Notes: generated from the letters alone by a model not told the origin. A stretch of 64,000 nucleotides of DNA from Campanula takesimana (GCA_026119855.1 JAOWBW010001914.1:62001-126000), one strand, 5' to 3'. Positions 22,107 through 34,691 are shown, counted from the stretch's first letter. Made by a program: numbers and translations.

Positions 22107-24657
22107 ATGGATAAAAGTTGGATGTATCTTTCCAAATTATCCAGGGATCATATAGCAGGGGTTGATAGATTTCTTGAATTTGCAGTAGCACATAATCACA
22201 ATTCATCTGGCCTTATCCCGTGTCCATGCGCTAACTGCAACAACATGGCATTTCATTCTATCTCTGATGTAAAATGTCACTTGCTACGGAAGGGAATGAT
22301 GTATAATTATACGTCATGGACACATCATGGTGAACGTGTAGATTTTTCTTCAACGTCATCACAAAATGAGCAGCCAGACCAGAATTATTTTGATGACAAT
22401 GATCAAGTGATGGGCATAATAAATGATGTCTATCCATTTGCATCAATGCATCATAATAATTTTGATGCCGATGTAAATGACATGCATAGTCAAGAGATAT
22501 TGGACTATGAAGAACTCCTGCAACAGGCCTTGCAAGAGTTATATCCGGGTTGCATACAATTCTCTTCACTTACTGGTCTTGTGGAGTTACTACATTTCAA
22601 AGTCAAATCTCGTACCGCCAATTGCCAGTTTGATGATTTGCTGGAGATAATGCGGCGTATGCTTCCCGAAGGAAATACACTTCCTCTTGACACCCGCATA
22701 GCATTCAAGGTGTTAAAGAGGCTGGGGTTGGGCTATAAAAAAATCAATGCTTGTCCAAATGATTGTGTATTATATTATAAGGAACATGAGGTTCTAGATA
22801 TATGTCCCGTGTGTGATCACCCAAGATACAAGTCTAGTTCGGGGTATGGGAAGAAAAGAGTACCACACAAGGCAATGTTTTACTTTCCAATAACACCACG
22901 ATTGAAACGGTTATATATGTCTTCACATACTGCAAAAGACATGAGGTGGCACAAGGAAGAAAGGGTGGATGATGATGTTTTGAGGCATCCTGCAGATGGA
23001 GATGCATGGAAGTCATTTGATATTGACTACCCCGGTTTTGCATCAGAGCCTCGATACATAAGGTTAGGGCTTGCTACCGACGGGTTCAATCCATTCGGAG
23101 ATATGAATGCTAACCATAGCACGTGGCCCGTTGTTGTTGTTCCTTACAACTTACCGCCTTGGAGGTGTATGCGCAAGGAGTTTACAATGCTAACTTTGCT
23201 TATTCCAGGTTATCCTGGAAAGGAGATAGATTTTCCCTCCGGCATTTTTCACAGTCATGATCTACCTCACTGTTCATTTAGCATCCGAAGCCTTGCTTGG
23301 TGGGCCAGTCCATTACCGTTGGATGTATCCTTTTGAGAGGTAATCATTGTTTTTATGAATTCTCAATGTTTTTTGGCAATATTTTGCTAACTATTCTTCA
23401 ATATTTTTTTGCAGATTAATGGGCACATATAAAGGATATGTTAAAAATAGGTTTCGACCAGAAGCATCCATAGCCGAAGCATACATTGCAGTTGAATCAC
23501 TTACCTTTTGTTCCATGTATCTTCGTAATGTTAGCACAATCTTTAATAGATCACCAAGGTATAATGATGGTGGTACGCGGACAACAATTATCACTGTCTT
23601 CTCACAAATCACCCGACCATTCGGTAATGCAAGTAAATCTACAAGTTTTACCTTGGAGGACATGAAAATCGCACATTGGTTTTGTCTAAATAATTGTGCA
23701 GAGGTTGCCTCGTTTATGGCTGAGCATGTGGAGTTGATGAAGAGTATGTACGATGAGGACTTTTATTATGGACATCACCGTCAACAATTTACCAAATGGT
23801 TTCGTAAACGTGTAAGTCAATTAATCATTTATATTTACTTTAGTATTACTAGAGATTGCTTTATGTATTGTTTAATAATATCGATATTTATATTTATGAT
23901 AGATTTCAAAGATGAGTGGAACATACTACGATGAATTGAAGTCATTGGCAAGAGGTCCTCTAGACTATGACTTTTACCCTGGTTGTTACGTGAATGGCGT
24001 CAAGTTCGTGATTGCTGAGCGCGATGACCATTTAACCACTCAGAATAGTGGCGTTTGGGTACCGGGTGATGACCAAACAACGGGTTGGGAATTCTATGGA
24101 AAGTTGACCGCAGTTGTCCGCCTCCTTTATAGGGATCGTTTAGAAGTTATCTTGTTCAAATGTCGGTGGTTTGATACGAACCCAACTAGAAATGGGAGCA
24201 TCAAACGAGAATATGGTCTCACGTCGGTTAATTCTGATAGACTTTGGTTCGAAGATGATCCTTACATTTTTGCAACTATGGCAAAACAAGTTATATATTG
24301 ATCCTAAGGCAAGTGCTGGTTGGAAAGTGGTTCAAACGATCAATCACAGAAATATATGGGACATTCCTACAATGTCAAATGATGAGAACGAAGATGCTAA
24401 TGAAGCTCCTAATGAAGCCGATCAAGTGGGTTCATCTACTCCCCAACCCATTGTTCGGCCAGATTTCAGTATCAGTATCCATCTACCTATTTACCCACTT
24501 GATCCTGACCTAGACATTGAAGTGTTTCCTGATGATGGCAATGATACTGATGAGAGTGGTGAAATCCTATCTTCCGAAAGTGATGAACCTGATGATGATG
24601 AAGGATATACAACTTCACCAGAACCAGAGGACGAAAACGACAACGATTTCGGAATAT
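22107..24657 (+). pseudogene. CACTA TNP2-like transposase, internally deleted
   Basis: TNP2 cuts CACTA ends. The N-terminal transposase-associated domain is whole (MDKSWMYLSKLSRDHIAGVD, then CPCANC and HLLRKGMM), followed by the TNP2 region (CPNDCVLYYKEHE, CPVCDHPRYK, DGDAWKSFD, LATDGFNPFGDMN, WPVVVVPYNLPPW). At about 23230 the frame jumps from PGYPGKEIDF to a downstream part read in another frame (LGGPVHYRWMYPFER), so roughly 200 catalytic-core residues are gone. Intron 23340-23414, then GTYKGYVKNRFRPEASIAEA, then intron 23812-23902, then the C-terminal domain (SGTYYDELKSLARGP, LFKCRWFDTNP). A further frameshift lies at about 24300 before an acidic tail (many D and E) ending at 24657. Inactive as it stands. 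Confidence 0.88.
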
Positions 24658-25835
24658 AGATTCAATACGTATCAAAAGTCGTACTTTGAATTATGTTTTA
24701 TTTAATGTATAATAAACTATGTTTTTAATTAATTCCGTATTTCTGTATTATCAAGTTTTTTAAATGCTATAAATTCTTGTTTTAAAATGTTTATTTTATA
24801 AATTTAATCTTAAAAAAACAAACTAAAATAAAAATAATGAGTTTGACCTCAAAAAACGTAATTTATAACTTCACTTTTAGAGGGAGCAACTTTGGGCAGT
24901 AAAGTTTGAAATTTAACATAAAATTTGGCACTAAAATTTCCCTCCCTCACAACATGGTTAGTACTCCCTCCGTCCCAGACTAAGGTTCTTACTTTCCTTT
25001 TTGGTTTGTTCCAGACTAAGGTTCTTAATTGCTTTATTACCTAAAATAGACTATGGGACCCACTTTTCATTCTCACAACAAAAATCTCTACCCACTTTAT
25101 CTCTCCTACTTTCTCTTACTTAATTTTTCATATTCACAACATTTTTTTTAACCGTGTAAAGTTAAACTAAGAACCTTAGTCCGGGACGGAGGGAGTACTT
25201 CACTTTTAGAGGGAGTAACTTTGGACAGTAAAGTTCAAAATTTCACAAAAAAATGGCACTAAATTCCCCCCCCCCCAAATTCTAGTTTCCCACTCTTTCC
25301 CCATTAAAAAGTCAAAAGCCTTTTATTTACACGTCTCTTTCTCTACTCCTCTGACCACACACATTCATTACCTTTCTTTATCTCTCTCGCTTTCTTTATC
25401 TCTCTCGCTCTCCGTTCGACTGACGCCGCACCATAGAATCCGGCCACATCCACCTCTTCTACAACCAAACCTTGTTCACCAGGTTAGTACTTTACACACA
25501 GACAACCCCCCCCCTCGTCTCTTTCTCTCTCTCTCTTGTTAGTGACTAGGAACTCTAATTTTTTGACACAATTTGGGCAAATATCTTGCTTCAAATTACT
25601 GAATGTTAAAGTTTAGACAAATGTTTTATTAACATATTAATGTTATTGTAAGCCATAATCTGATTTTAAAGGTTTTTCATGATTTGCAATTGCCCACCAA
25701 CTGTTTGTCAAAATGACTCTTTCATTTATCAAGATACACTTTGCGATTCTTTACTCTGTGTTAGTTTATATATATTCTTCATAGTCTTATTCAATCTTCC
25801 TTGATTTTAGGTTCTTCATTTTTTTACACATTTAG
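24658..25835. other. spacer between the two CACTA genes
   Basis: Contains a Stowaway MITE (24964-25195). The phrase 'cttcacttttagagggag(c/t)aactttgg(g/a)cagtaaag' occurs at 24870 and again at 25199, on either side of the MITE. 25320-25500 is pyrimidine-rich and looks like the leader of the second gene, with an AG|GTTAGT donor near 25482. Confidence 0.5.
24964..25195. mobile_element. Stowaway MITE (family 3) inside CACTA
   Basis: CTCCCTCCGTCCCAGACTAAGG and its inverse (CCTTAGTCCGGGACGGAGGGAG) are flanked by TA, 232 bp. Confidence 0.92.
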
Positions 25836-28404
25836 ATGGCGTCTCGTCACTTGATCTCGACATTTAACCGCTCCCAACAAGCACCTTCGTCTAGTGTAGG
25901 CCGCTCCCAACAAGCACCTTTGTCTAGTGTGGGTCGAATGTCACGCACTCTTACAACTCATTCTGTTCCGGCACCTCTAATTGCCTCTCCTTCGGTTGTC
26001 TCACCTCCAACTTTAGCTCCAGTTGTATAGAACGCGCACCTAAGAGAGTTCGTGGTACATGTCGGATGATAAAAAGTCAAAAGATTGTGCTTACAAATGG
26101 GAATAGAATCAAAGTGAATTATTCTGACCGTTTTCTTGGAGCGGACAAGAGTCAAGTTCATAGCTTACTTACACATGATATTGGTGCAATTGTTCGGACG
26201 CATTGCCCAATGAATGTGCCCTCTTTTGATGATCTTTCAAAGACCCAAAAAAATGATCTTCGTGATTTTCTCACGGTTAGTTTTTTACTTAATATTAGTA
26301 TGCTGTATGTGTGCAATTAAGTTGATTACTAGTATATTTTTATTTTTCATGAGGTTAATTATTTGTTTCATGGTTGTAAAATTTAGGTTTGTTTCGACAT
26401 CAATTATGACGACAAGCCGACATCACTTTACATTGACTTTATTTTCAAAACACGATTTACAAATTGGAAATATGATTGTCACTTGTATTTTCAAGAATTT
26501 GAAAATCCTGAAGAAGCTCGAGCGTCCCCCCCTCTTGAGTTTCAAGACACGGATCGACTAGTTATTTGGCGTGAGTTATGTGATCATTTCATGAGCCCGG
26601 ATTTCCAAGTAAGAGTTAACTTGTTTATAAAATTAATATAGTCGATTGTGTGAAGTATTTATATGTGTGTTTCAGTATATATTCATTTTACTACCTCCGT
26701 CCCGGAAAGCTAGTCCCACTTTTTTGGTTGTTAACTCGAGTCAACTTTGAGCAATGATTTAGGTTAGTTTTAAATATCCTAATAAAAATCAAAATCTTCT
26801 TGTTGATAGATCAGTTTAATCATGCTTTTAATCATAATCTGAAATTTCTGCACTTCTCTCGGTCAGAAAGCGCAACAAGATTCATTGCCGGAGTGCTGTA
26901 AGTATATCATAAATCATGTTCCCAGAGTCGCTGCATTGTATGGAAAGAACTTTTTGGCTCATATAAATGCTTACCTAAAAACACACTGGTGTCTAATTAT
27001 CATCAATTGGTTGATCCCAAGTCACTTGACCATGATTAATCTTGCGCCTTCTTGTTTTGCTAGTCAATTAATCATAATCTGATCTTGTTTCCTAGTACTG
27101 GGAATAAACATGGCAATATGGGTACTTGCTTGACATGGTATCATTTTTGCTGTTTTGGATGAAATGGCTTACGAAATTTCTTAAGAATTGACAAAACAAG
27201 TTTTTCCCGCGCGACAAAATTTTGCCCAGAAATCTCTATAACTACCGGGTTTGACCTCATTGTTGATATCAGGAATTTTGGCACTTACTCTCCCAAAATT
27301 AAGCCAGAAGCTGTGATTGTTTCACAGTTATGATATCTATGACCATGCTAATGATGTTCTTGTTATGGAATTTCTATATAGTGTCCCATGTGAATCTAGG
27401 TTAACACTTATGATATCATGGAGGACCCCCCCCCCCAAATTCACGATCAATTGCTTGATCATTGAATTAGATAGTCTAAACTTAGGTTTTACCTATTGCA
27501 TTCCAATGTATTTCATGTAAATTATGTGATTGTTTACATTACACGACATTTGTTGATTAAATTTTGTTAAGTTTGATTATTCTGTGTTGCTGACGAATAT
27601 ATGTGGAAAAAACTTGTTCATGTTCATCTTGTTTGGTTATATAGAAAAAATGTGGAAAAAACAAGATAAATAGTGGAAAGAAGGTGCTAAAACATCATGG
27701 TGGAGCCAAACCGTTTGTATATAGGATTGATGATCTAATGGTAAATGAATATATGTTCATGTTCTAAGTTTATTACTTTTTTTTTCTTTCTTTTCCTTAT
27801 TTATCTTTCTTTATTCCATTTGTAGGAAAAGGGCTCTAAATTTCCGGCAGTTGATAACTTTAAGGATGTTTATGTCACGCCAGATAATCCAGAAGCAGCT
27901 CCTTTATATGTAAGTGTTTGCTATTTTATTTGTTTGAATATAACTTGTGTGTTTTATTTACGCTGTTATTGCTTTTGAATTCAGGAAAAAATGCAAGAAA
28001 AGATAAAGGATTTCAACAATGACTATGAATCTCAGTTTACCGACACCCCATTGCATGAAATTCCACGCCCGGATCCAGCCATTGCAGTGAAAATACTGAC
28101 AGAAACTCTTCAAGAATTGGGTCCGAATGTTGGGAGTTATGTGAGGGGTATGGGTCGTGGGATGGTACGTGATGTTAAACGCCGATTGCCACCTTCAACA
28201 TCTCAAGAATCAGCAAATAAAGTGCAAGAGCTAGAAGAAAAATTGGGACATTCACAAGATGAAGTGAAGGGGTCAAAAGAAAAAGTGGCGTCTCAATCAA
28301 GTATGTTTGATAAACTTGTTGGCATGTTGAAGGCTAATGGTACAATAGCATCCGTTGAAGACTTTATCTCTCTCAACTCTGAATTTGCTCCAAACTTATC
28401 TTAG
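25836..28404 (+). pseudogene. CACTA second gene, TNPA/plant transposase (Ptta/En/Spm)-like, multi-exon
   Basis: Proteins of this kind bind the subterminal repeats. Exons supported by GT-AG: 25836-26275, 26387-26608, 27645-27740, 27826-27909 and 27985-28404. The first is rich in S, Q and P (SQQAPSSSVGRSQQAP) with a one-base frameshift near 26028 just before RAPKRVRGTCRMIKSQ. Then come NRIKVNYSDRFLGADKS and LVIWRELCDHFMSP. Exon 3 has NKINSGKKVLKHHGGAKPFV, matching the KVKYNHTGGSKSF motif of the plant transposase family. The last exon ends in a predicted coiled coil (KVQELEEKLGHSQDEVKGSK) and a stop at 28402-28404. The ~1-kb third intron includes a lone Stowaway-like end at 26690. Confidence 0.8.
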
Positions 28405-28644
28405 GTTTCAAAACTTTTTAGTAATTTTGATGAAGTTTTTTATGACAATACTTTGATGGTAGTATTTTGATGATGTATTTGATGGTAGTATGTTGATGAA
28501 CTACTTGACTACAATAACTTCAATTGTAGTATTTTGATTTGGATATTATAATGTTATTGATTACTACATCTAACAAGTAATGTAATATATTTTATTTGTG
28601 TTATTTTTTTTATAAAATTTAAATTATAATTATTTAAAAAATAG

Positions 28645-29125
28645 AGGTGACAACATTAGGTGACCAAATAGCACCAAATCATGTGAGACTTTAGGTGACC
28701 AGCTGTTGGTCACATAGACACGTTTCAGTTGGCTAAGTACTTGGTCACGCAACACATGTTTTAGGTGACCAGTTAATATTTGGTCTCCTAAAGTAGCATT
28801 GAGTGACCAACCTATTTGTGGCCTAAAAACTCTTAGGTGATGAGACTTTTGGTAGTCTTAAGTTGGTCACATAGAAGTTTAAACTACTAAAACAACTTGT
28901 TCGCCTAAGAATTCTTTGGTGACCTCTACATGGTCACCTAAGCGTTCGTCTCCTTGGGTGTTTTAGGCGACCAAGAGCAGTTTTTGGTCCCCTAAAACTT
29001 GAGGGTAGGAGGTTCGCGTGACCAATCTTTGGTGACCAGTAGTTGTCACCTTAGGTTTTAGGTGATGAATGATTGGCTTAGGCAACCAGTTTTCTTTGTC
29101 TCCTAAAATGTGATTTCTAGTAGTG
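28645..29125. repeat. right subterminal repeat array of CACTA
   Basis: Repeated TTAGGTGACCA / TTGGTCACCTAA motifs in both orientations, closing with TGATTTCTAGTAGTG. Mirrors the left array. Confidence 0.85.
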
Positions 29126-29183
29126 TAATTGGAAAAAGTGATACAAACACAGGTTACCAAATTGCAATTTGCCCATATGGTTT

Positions 29184-30420
29184 GGTCATCTTTAGTGCAG
29201 TCCATTGACTGGACATGTGAGAGTTCAACATCGTCCATACTTTAACATTTCATTGACTTCAGTTATTTCAGCTAAGATTTTGTGCCAAATACTTGAGGTC
29301 GGCTCTATGAATCATAGTACACTATTTTGTTTGGTCCAATGTCCCGTTGGTCAAATGACCTGAACTGAATAATCACAGAAATTTCAATCAAATATGTAAT
29401 CTAGGGTGAGCAACGAGACTACCTTTGAAAGGCTAGTTAGAAAGTGATACTTTACTTTACTTAGTATTGGTTATTTTAATAAATGCTTGGGCATGTATCC
29501 AAGTTGTGTATATAAGATGCAGGGGTTGAGGTGAAAGACAATGAAAAATAGATTGTTTTTAAAATGCACTTTTTAAGTGAAACATCTCCTAGAATGGATA
29601 GTGGACTTTTAATGAAATGAAGGGAGTATTGTCTATAAGAATGTGCTTGACCATCTAGATCTTGTTCTAGGCGTGGTGCTGTATGTCACGTTAATCTGTT
29701 GTATCCTTCTTGGATCTTTTCTAATCACCACAGCTGGCAAAGTATGGGGGTTGCTAAAAAATAAAAGCTAAAACAGTGGCAGTTATTGTAATTTACGAAA
29801 TAATCAAGCCGGTTGATTAGCCTGCAATACACGTGTAGACGCTAAGTTTACCCTAATTTCTGGCTATAAATACACCTTAACCTGAATGGTATACACATCT
29901 ACATCCATTTCCATTTCTACGGCGGTGATGATATTTCTGTTGATGATGAAGATGATGGTGATGATTGTTGTGAGATGTTGATCTCTTTCAACAATCGTAT
30001 CAACATGCCATCGAAAAATATGGTAGGATCCAAGTTCTTTTTTGTAATGTGATCTGATTTTTTTTTCATATATTTGTTGATAATTTATGATCCGTTTATC
30101 CGATCATTTATGATTTCTGGTGATTTGGTTGAATAGATTTGTCTGAATGAACTTCCCTAGTTTCCTATTGATACTACTTTTGCTATTAACTCAGATTTGC
30201 TCATTAGAATGCATGTAGTTCATTGGGCTTGAGTCCTTGTTGGTTTGTTATTTTTCTTTTCAAGTCTTTACTTTTTCTGGATTCTATGGTTATTATTTGA
30301 TTCCCTCGTTGAATGACTGTTTTATATTGAATGTAAACTTGATGGAAATTTGTTGCAAGGAAATAGGGAAACGAGTTTTGATAAAAGCTATGGTCATTTG
30401 ATAAAAGTCGTGGTGTTAGT
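29184..30420 (+). repeat. segment P, copy A (paralogue of 58430-59480)
   Basis: Over more than 1 kb this matches 58430-59480 with moderate divergence: shared TTTAGTGCAGTCCATTGACT, then TAATCTGTTGTATCCTTCTTGG, then a TATA box and a first-exon-like stretch, then intron-like DNA. The duplication includes a promoter, so this is a duplicated gene front, not a transposon. Confidence 0.85.
29865..30022 (+). pseudogene. promoter and first exon, copy A
   Basis: A TATA box (TATAAATA, 29865-29872) precedes ATG at 29928. Compared with copy B (59177-59271) there is a one-base loss after the ATG and a one-base gain near the end, so the copy-A frame hits a stop. In the copy-B phase the acidic stretch and CCEMLI.FNNRIN are conserved, which suggests that it once coded for protein. 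The donor TG|GTAGG at 30022/30023 is shared. Function unknown. Confidence 0.5.
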
Positions 30421-30623
30421 GGATCCAGCCGCTAAACATAATATTATTTCCCAACTGTTAGTAGAGAAATTACAGAAACGACAGGATATAGAGTGACCTA
30501 AAACATACTACTTTTGATTCATTATTATATTGCTAATCTTGATGTTGAGTGAGTTTTAATGTCCCTTCGATTCTTTGTCACTTTCCTGTTGCAATTAATA
30601 TAATTTGTTAAAAGTTTTTTCAG

Positions 30624-30752
30624 AAATCATGAACCAAGACCAAACGAGTTCAAGAGAAGGAGCACCTGCACCTTCTGCTGATCTCGTGGATGTTCAGACT
30701 AGAAACTGTAGCTACGTTATGCGCCTTCTCCTGCCAGGCATCAGCCAAGACA
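30624..30752 (+). CDS. candidate exon of unknown protein
   Basis: Acceptor TTTTTTCAG at 30623 and donor ACA|GTAAGTT at 30752/30753 bracket an open stretch with its own ATG at 30629 (MNQDQTSSREGAPAPSADLV..., NCSYVMRLLLPGISQD). The second part faintly resembles the start of an alpha-crystallin (Hsp20-like) domain, where 'YVMRVDMPGLSKED' is typical. This is a weak resemblance. Neighbouring exons could not be joined in frame with confidence. Confidence 0.4.
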
Positions 30753-31280
30753 GTAAGTTCATCTTAAAGACATGCACACACACACACACACTTTTACATG
30801 CACTAACATTAATATTCCATTTTTTCGCATACATATTTTCAAATTAAGCAGAACATATACCTACTGGGGTGCAACCAAAGAGTTCGTTTCTAGGGTTAAG
30901 GTAAATAGCTGGTAGAATCATACATTAAAATTGCAATTTTCAGACTAATAACTTTCACTTCAAGGTAGAGGGGATTTTCACGGTGTCTCAATGCATCTGC
31001 GAGGGGCCGAAATAGAAGAGGATTTACTACCTTTAGAAGTGTTGACATAGTTGTGGTGTTCAATGCCGCAGAAACTAGGAACCGTGCAAACAAACTATGA
31101 GTTTTCAGGTCAGGGATCAAACAATGACTCTCCAAGGTGATTGTTGGTGTCATTGATGAAAATCATTCCCGTTACTTATGACTTACTGATGAGCTGTAAC
31201 ACAAGTTATTTTGTGCTCAGGCATTTACAAAACTGGAGCAACATCAGTTATACTCAAATCAGGGACTCCTTCCAAGCAAA

Positions 31281-31281
<1 letters not shown>

Positions 31282-31314
<33 letters not shown>

Positions 31315-31338
31315 GGGGGAGGGCGTGAGGGAGAGAGA
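31282..31338. repeat. poly-G run then GA-rich tract
   Basis: 32 consecutive G residues, then GGGAGGGGGAGGG and (GA)n. It could form G-quadruplexes. Its length may be uncertain because such runs are hard to sequence. Confidence 0.8.
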
Positions 31339-31344
31339 GAGATA

Positions 31345-31625
31345 GAGAGAGTCCTTGCCATATTTCATACACATATATGGCACACATTATGGATGTGCTT
31401 CAGATCTACTGCTGAACTCGAATTGACTTATGTGTCCTAATTCCAGTCACTTTGAATTGGCTACATGAATCCTTTTCCATTGAAGTTTACAGGCAGTTAT
31501 GAAATCCCGGACAATCCTTGCCATATTCATACGAATATATATACTAAGGATGCTGAACTCGAAAAAACTTTGTGTCCTAGTTCCAGTCACTTTGAATTGG
31601 CTATATTAATCCTTTCCCACCATTG
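31345..31625. repeat. tandem duplication of about 165 bp
   Basis: TCCTTGCCATAT...ATGTGTCCTAATTCCAGTCA (31351-31480) recurs diverged at 31517-31622, both ending GTCACTTTGAATTGGCTA. Confidence 0.75.
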
Positions 31626-33183
31626 AGTTTGACCCAAAACATGGTCGTCACATCCCCTAGACTCATTTGTATCTCTCTTTAGGAATAATTGCAAAACAAA
31701 GTACCTCAACTATAGGGTTTGTATGTTTATAGTAGCTAAACTCATTTTTGTTGCAAATAAAATACCTTAATTAATTATTTTGTGCATATGAGGTCACTGA
31801 TACTAACTCTTTCCAATTTTGGACGTTAAATACGCATGTGCCTGTGCACGTGAGTTTCTTGAGTTTATTGCCAAAATAACTCGCGTACTATTTCAGAATA
31901 ACACTTTTACCTCCGTACTGCCTAAACACTAAATGTATGATGCGTACTATGATTTTATTAGCAAAATTAACCAAACTACTGTTCAATCGTCAATTTTTCT
32001 AACAAATATTTTTTCTAAGGAACGTTAATTTATTCTAACGAGTATTACTTACCATTTTAACTTCCTTTTTTTTTTTTTACCATTTAAGTGATATTAATTT
32101 AAAAAGTATAAAAGTATATTATTAATGTTCATTTAACATTAATTAAATATAAAAATAGTCAAACTATATATAAAGAAAAATCAAATCATTCCATAACGAA
32201 TTACATTTTTAAAAAATGTTTCTTCAAAAAACAAAACGTATTCATTTTCCTCTTTCAAATCAAGAAGCCACACCACCACCACCACCCAACACGGCCACCA
32301 GCTCAACCATCAACACCACTCCCAAAATTCATATCCCAACCAAAACTCTCACAAACCAGTTAATATCTAATAAACCCACCTATTCGAAAAGCAAATAAAA
32401 ATTTACAACTAAATTGGGGGAAATCCAAGATGATGTCAAACCTAGATCTAAATTTTCAAGCCATAATCAGAATTTTAGAAACCCAGATCAAGAGTTCACA
32501 ACCAAAATATGAATTCAATTGGGTTATAAATTGTAGTTGTTGTCATCGTAATTCGGGGCTTGTCTTCTACTAATTTCATCATTTAATTTTTGTCTTCCTA
32601 ATAGTTAGACAGTTGTGTTGCTCCATCCAAGGGCGGATCTTGCATGCTAGTAGGGGGTACACGTGCACCCGGTCAACCCAATTTTTTTACTGAGTGCACC
32701 CTCCAAAAAATTAATTAGAGTGGTAATTTAACTAGAAGGGATGTGAACATAGTAGAAGGAAAAGTTAACAAATCAACGCTGACATAAGTTTACGGGAATC
32801 GAAGCGGAGCCACACGACACAAACACATTGGCAAAATCAGAAACTTACTTACCTTCTTTCAGGAAAATAAAATAAAATTACCGACATATTGTTGCGTGGA
32901 CGAGAGAAAGAAAGAGCCAATGACTGCAGATCCGCCTGTCGATCTTCATCACCAAGCTTCTTAATCCTTTGCACAATTGCACTCTTCACTCTTGTAAGCA
33001 CCCTCAAGTCTCTCATCTATTTTCTCTCCCCGAATTGAAGTAAATTGACATCTAGGGTTTGAATATAATTTTGGGGCTTTGATATTTCTTTTCAAATTTC
33101 ATGGGTGATTTCAATATAATTGTTGATTAAATGTTTGAATTTAAATATATATATATAGAAGGCCCCCTGGAAACAATGATCAA

Positions 33184-33651
33184 ATGAATGATTATAACAT
33201 ACAAATTGAATATGATGAAAGAGAAAATAATCAAAACATATTATCAAAAGAAATTACATGGAATATACAAAGTTTAACAAATTGGAAACCACCTTTAATC
33301 TCAAACTCAGAAATATATAAAGACAAAGGAATATTTGACATTAAGTCAAAACTAGCAATTAAAATAAAAGAAACAACCATTCCCTTATTTTCCAACAATC
33401 AAACCATGAGTTTATTCTCAAAATCATCAATCAAAAGATATATTTCACAAGGATACAAATTTTTACACATAGGACTAGTTCAAGTCGCAATCAAACCATT
33501 AACAATGGAAGGATTAAACACAAGCATACAAATAGCTTTAAGAGATGCTAGACATCTAAATTACATAGACTCTTTATTAGGAGCCATTGAAACAAGTTTA
33601 ACAAATAGACCAATTCATTTCAATACTTATCCAAATTTTACAATTTCCTAA
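33184..33651 (+). pseudogene. pararetroviral movement-protein domain, interrupted
   Basis: Movement proteins of this family carry virus between plant cells through plasmodesmata. The family signature region is visible late in the frame: EGLNTSIQIALRDARH, DSLLGAIETSL, and HFNTYPNF. The frame is closed by a stop at 33649-33651 inside the domain, and related sequence carries on after it with further frame changes to about 34000. The start at 33184 is only the first ATG. The viral frame probably began nearby. It is a relic. Confidence 0.85.
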
Positions 33652-34690
33652 ACCGATCCTCACATCTTAGATATCTTAACCCTTGATATCTTAACACATA
33701 ATTATCATATGAAAAAAAGGATCTCATGTATACGAAATATTTTACAGATTACATTTTAAAATAATGAACACAGGACTTTGTCCAAATGCATTCAACAAAA
33801 GAAACAAAATAGGAGAAACCATATTTTGGGAAGTAGATAAAACAAAAGTCAATATTAATATTCCTAAAACAATTAAATGGAACGATATTACTTTACCTGA
33901 AAAATAGACATATTCTTCTAGGACTGTCCCAATTAAAGAACAAAAACAAACAAATGATTTAGAACAGATTATACAATATGAAGATGGATCTGTAGATCTA
34001 AAGTTCAAAAGATCAAAGTCTTTCAACAAAAATACAAATGCTAATTTCAAAATACCAATACCATCAAGAAGATCTACATCAGGTAGATACGAATATCAAC
34101 AATCAAGATGATAATTCTTTAAAAAATGAAACAATATTTGAAAATGAAACTAAAACAAATTCCCCACACCAACCAAACAATATTGGAATAAACAGAGAAG
34201 GAATTCATGTACAACCTTATGAAGAAAGTGATTTCTCAATAAATACAATAAAAAATGAATTCACATTAAACAAAAGAATTTTGAGAAAAGATTTTTAAAG
34301 CAAAGACAATGAACGAAACAGAGAAATATTTTTTCAAACATATAATGAAGAAGAACAAAAATTAATAAAAGAAAATTTTTATGAATTCTGCGAACTACAA
34401 GAAAACCATATACCATTTTTCAAATTTTTAGAAAATGACTACTTATACAAAATAACAACAATAGAAAAGAAAATAAGAAAATGGTACAAAGTAGGACCAG
34501 GACCAGAATATTTACCATCTAAAGAAAGTTATGACAGTGAAAGGCCACCCCTAGAAACAACCTATTTTCGTAAAAATGGTGCTAATCATGCAACCTACCC
34601 TATTATAAATAGCGATGTTATACCAGAAGTAAACAAAAACAATTTAAATCTACATCTACAAAATAATTGGACAAATCTATCCCTGTATAC
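33652..34690 (+). pseudogene. degenerate linker between movement and coat regions
   Basis: A-rich DNA with short N/K/E-rich frames broken by many stops (for example 33905 and 34296-34298). It has the biased composition of the surrounding viral DNA. No domain identified. Confidence 0.55.
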
Positions 34691-34691
34691 C

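Larger units (their letters stand above)
20986..29125 (+). mobile_element. CACTA (En/Spm) transposon, 8.1 kb
   Basis: The ends CACTACTAGAAATTG and the inverse ATTTCTAGTAGTG are flanked by the 3-bp duplication TAA (20983-20985 and 29126-29128). Both subterminal regions are arrays of a TTAGGTGACCA-type motif. It encodes a TNP2-like transposase and a TNPA-like protein in the same direction. Both frames are damaged and TNP2 lacks its middle part, so it probably needs help in trans to move. Confidence 0.95.
20437..29174. mobile_element. MULE-type MITE, split by a CACTA element
   Basis: The termini GGGAAAATTTCAATTTGGTA and, reversed, GGGCAAATTGCAATTTGGTA are flanked by an exact 9-bp duplication ATATGGTTT (20428-20436 and 29175-29183), as Mutator-like elements produce. 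The arms are long: TGTGTTTGTATTTCTTGCAA occurs inverted near both ends. A paralogous unoccupied site with a single ATATGGTTT is at 58423-58431. Without the CACTA insert the element is about 600 bp. Same family as 57205-58277. The interior (20590-20850) has no recognised gene. Confidence 0.88.
30753..31688. other. intron-like or intergenic DNA
   Basis: Contains a (CA)n tract (30775-30790), a run of 32 G (31282-31313) followed by GA-rich DNA, and a local duplication. No supported gene. Short ORFs on both strands are not convincing. Confidence 0.4.
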
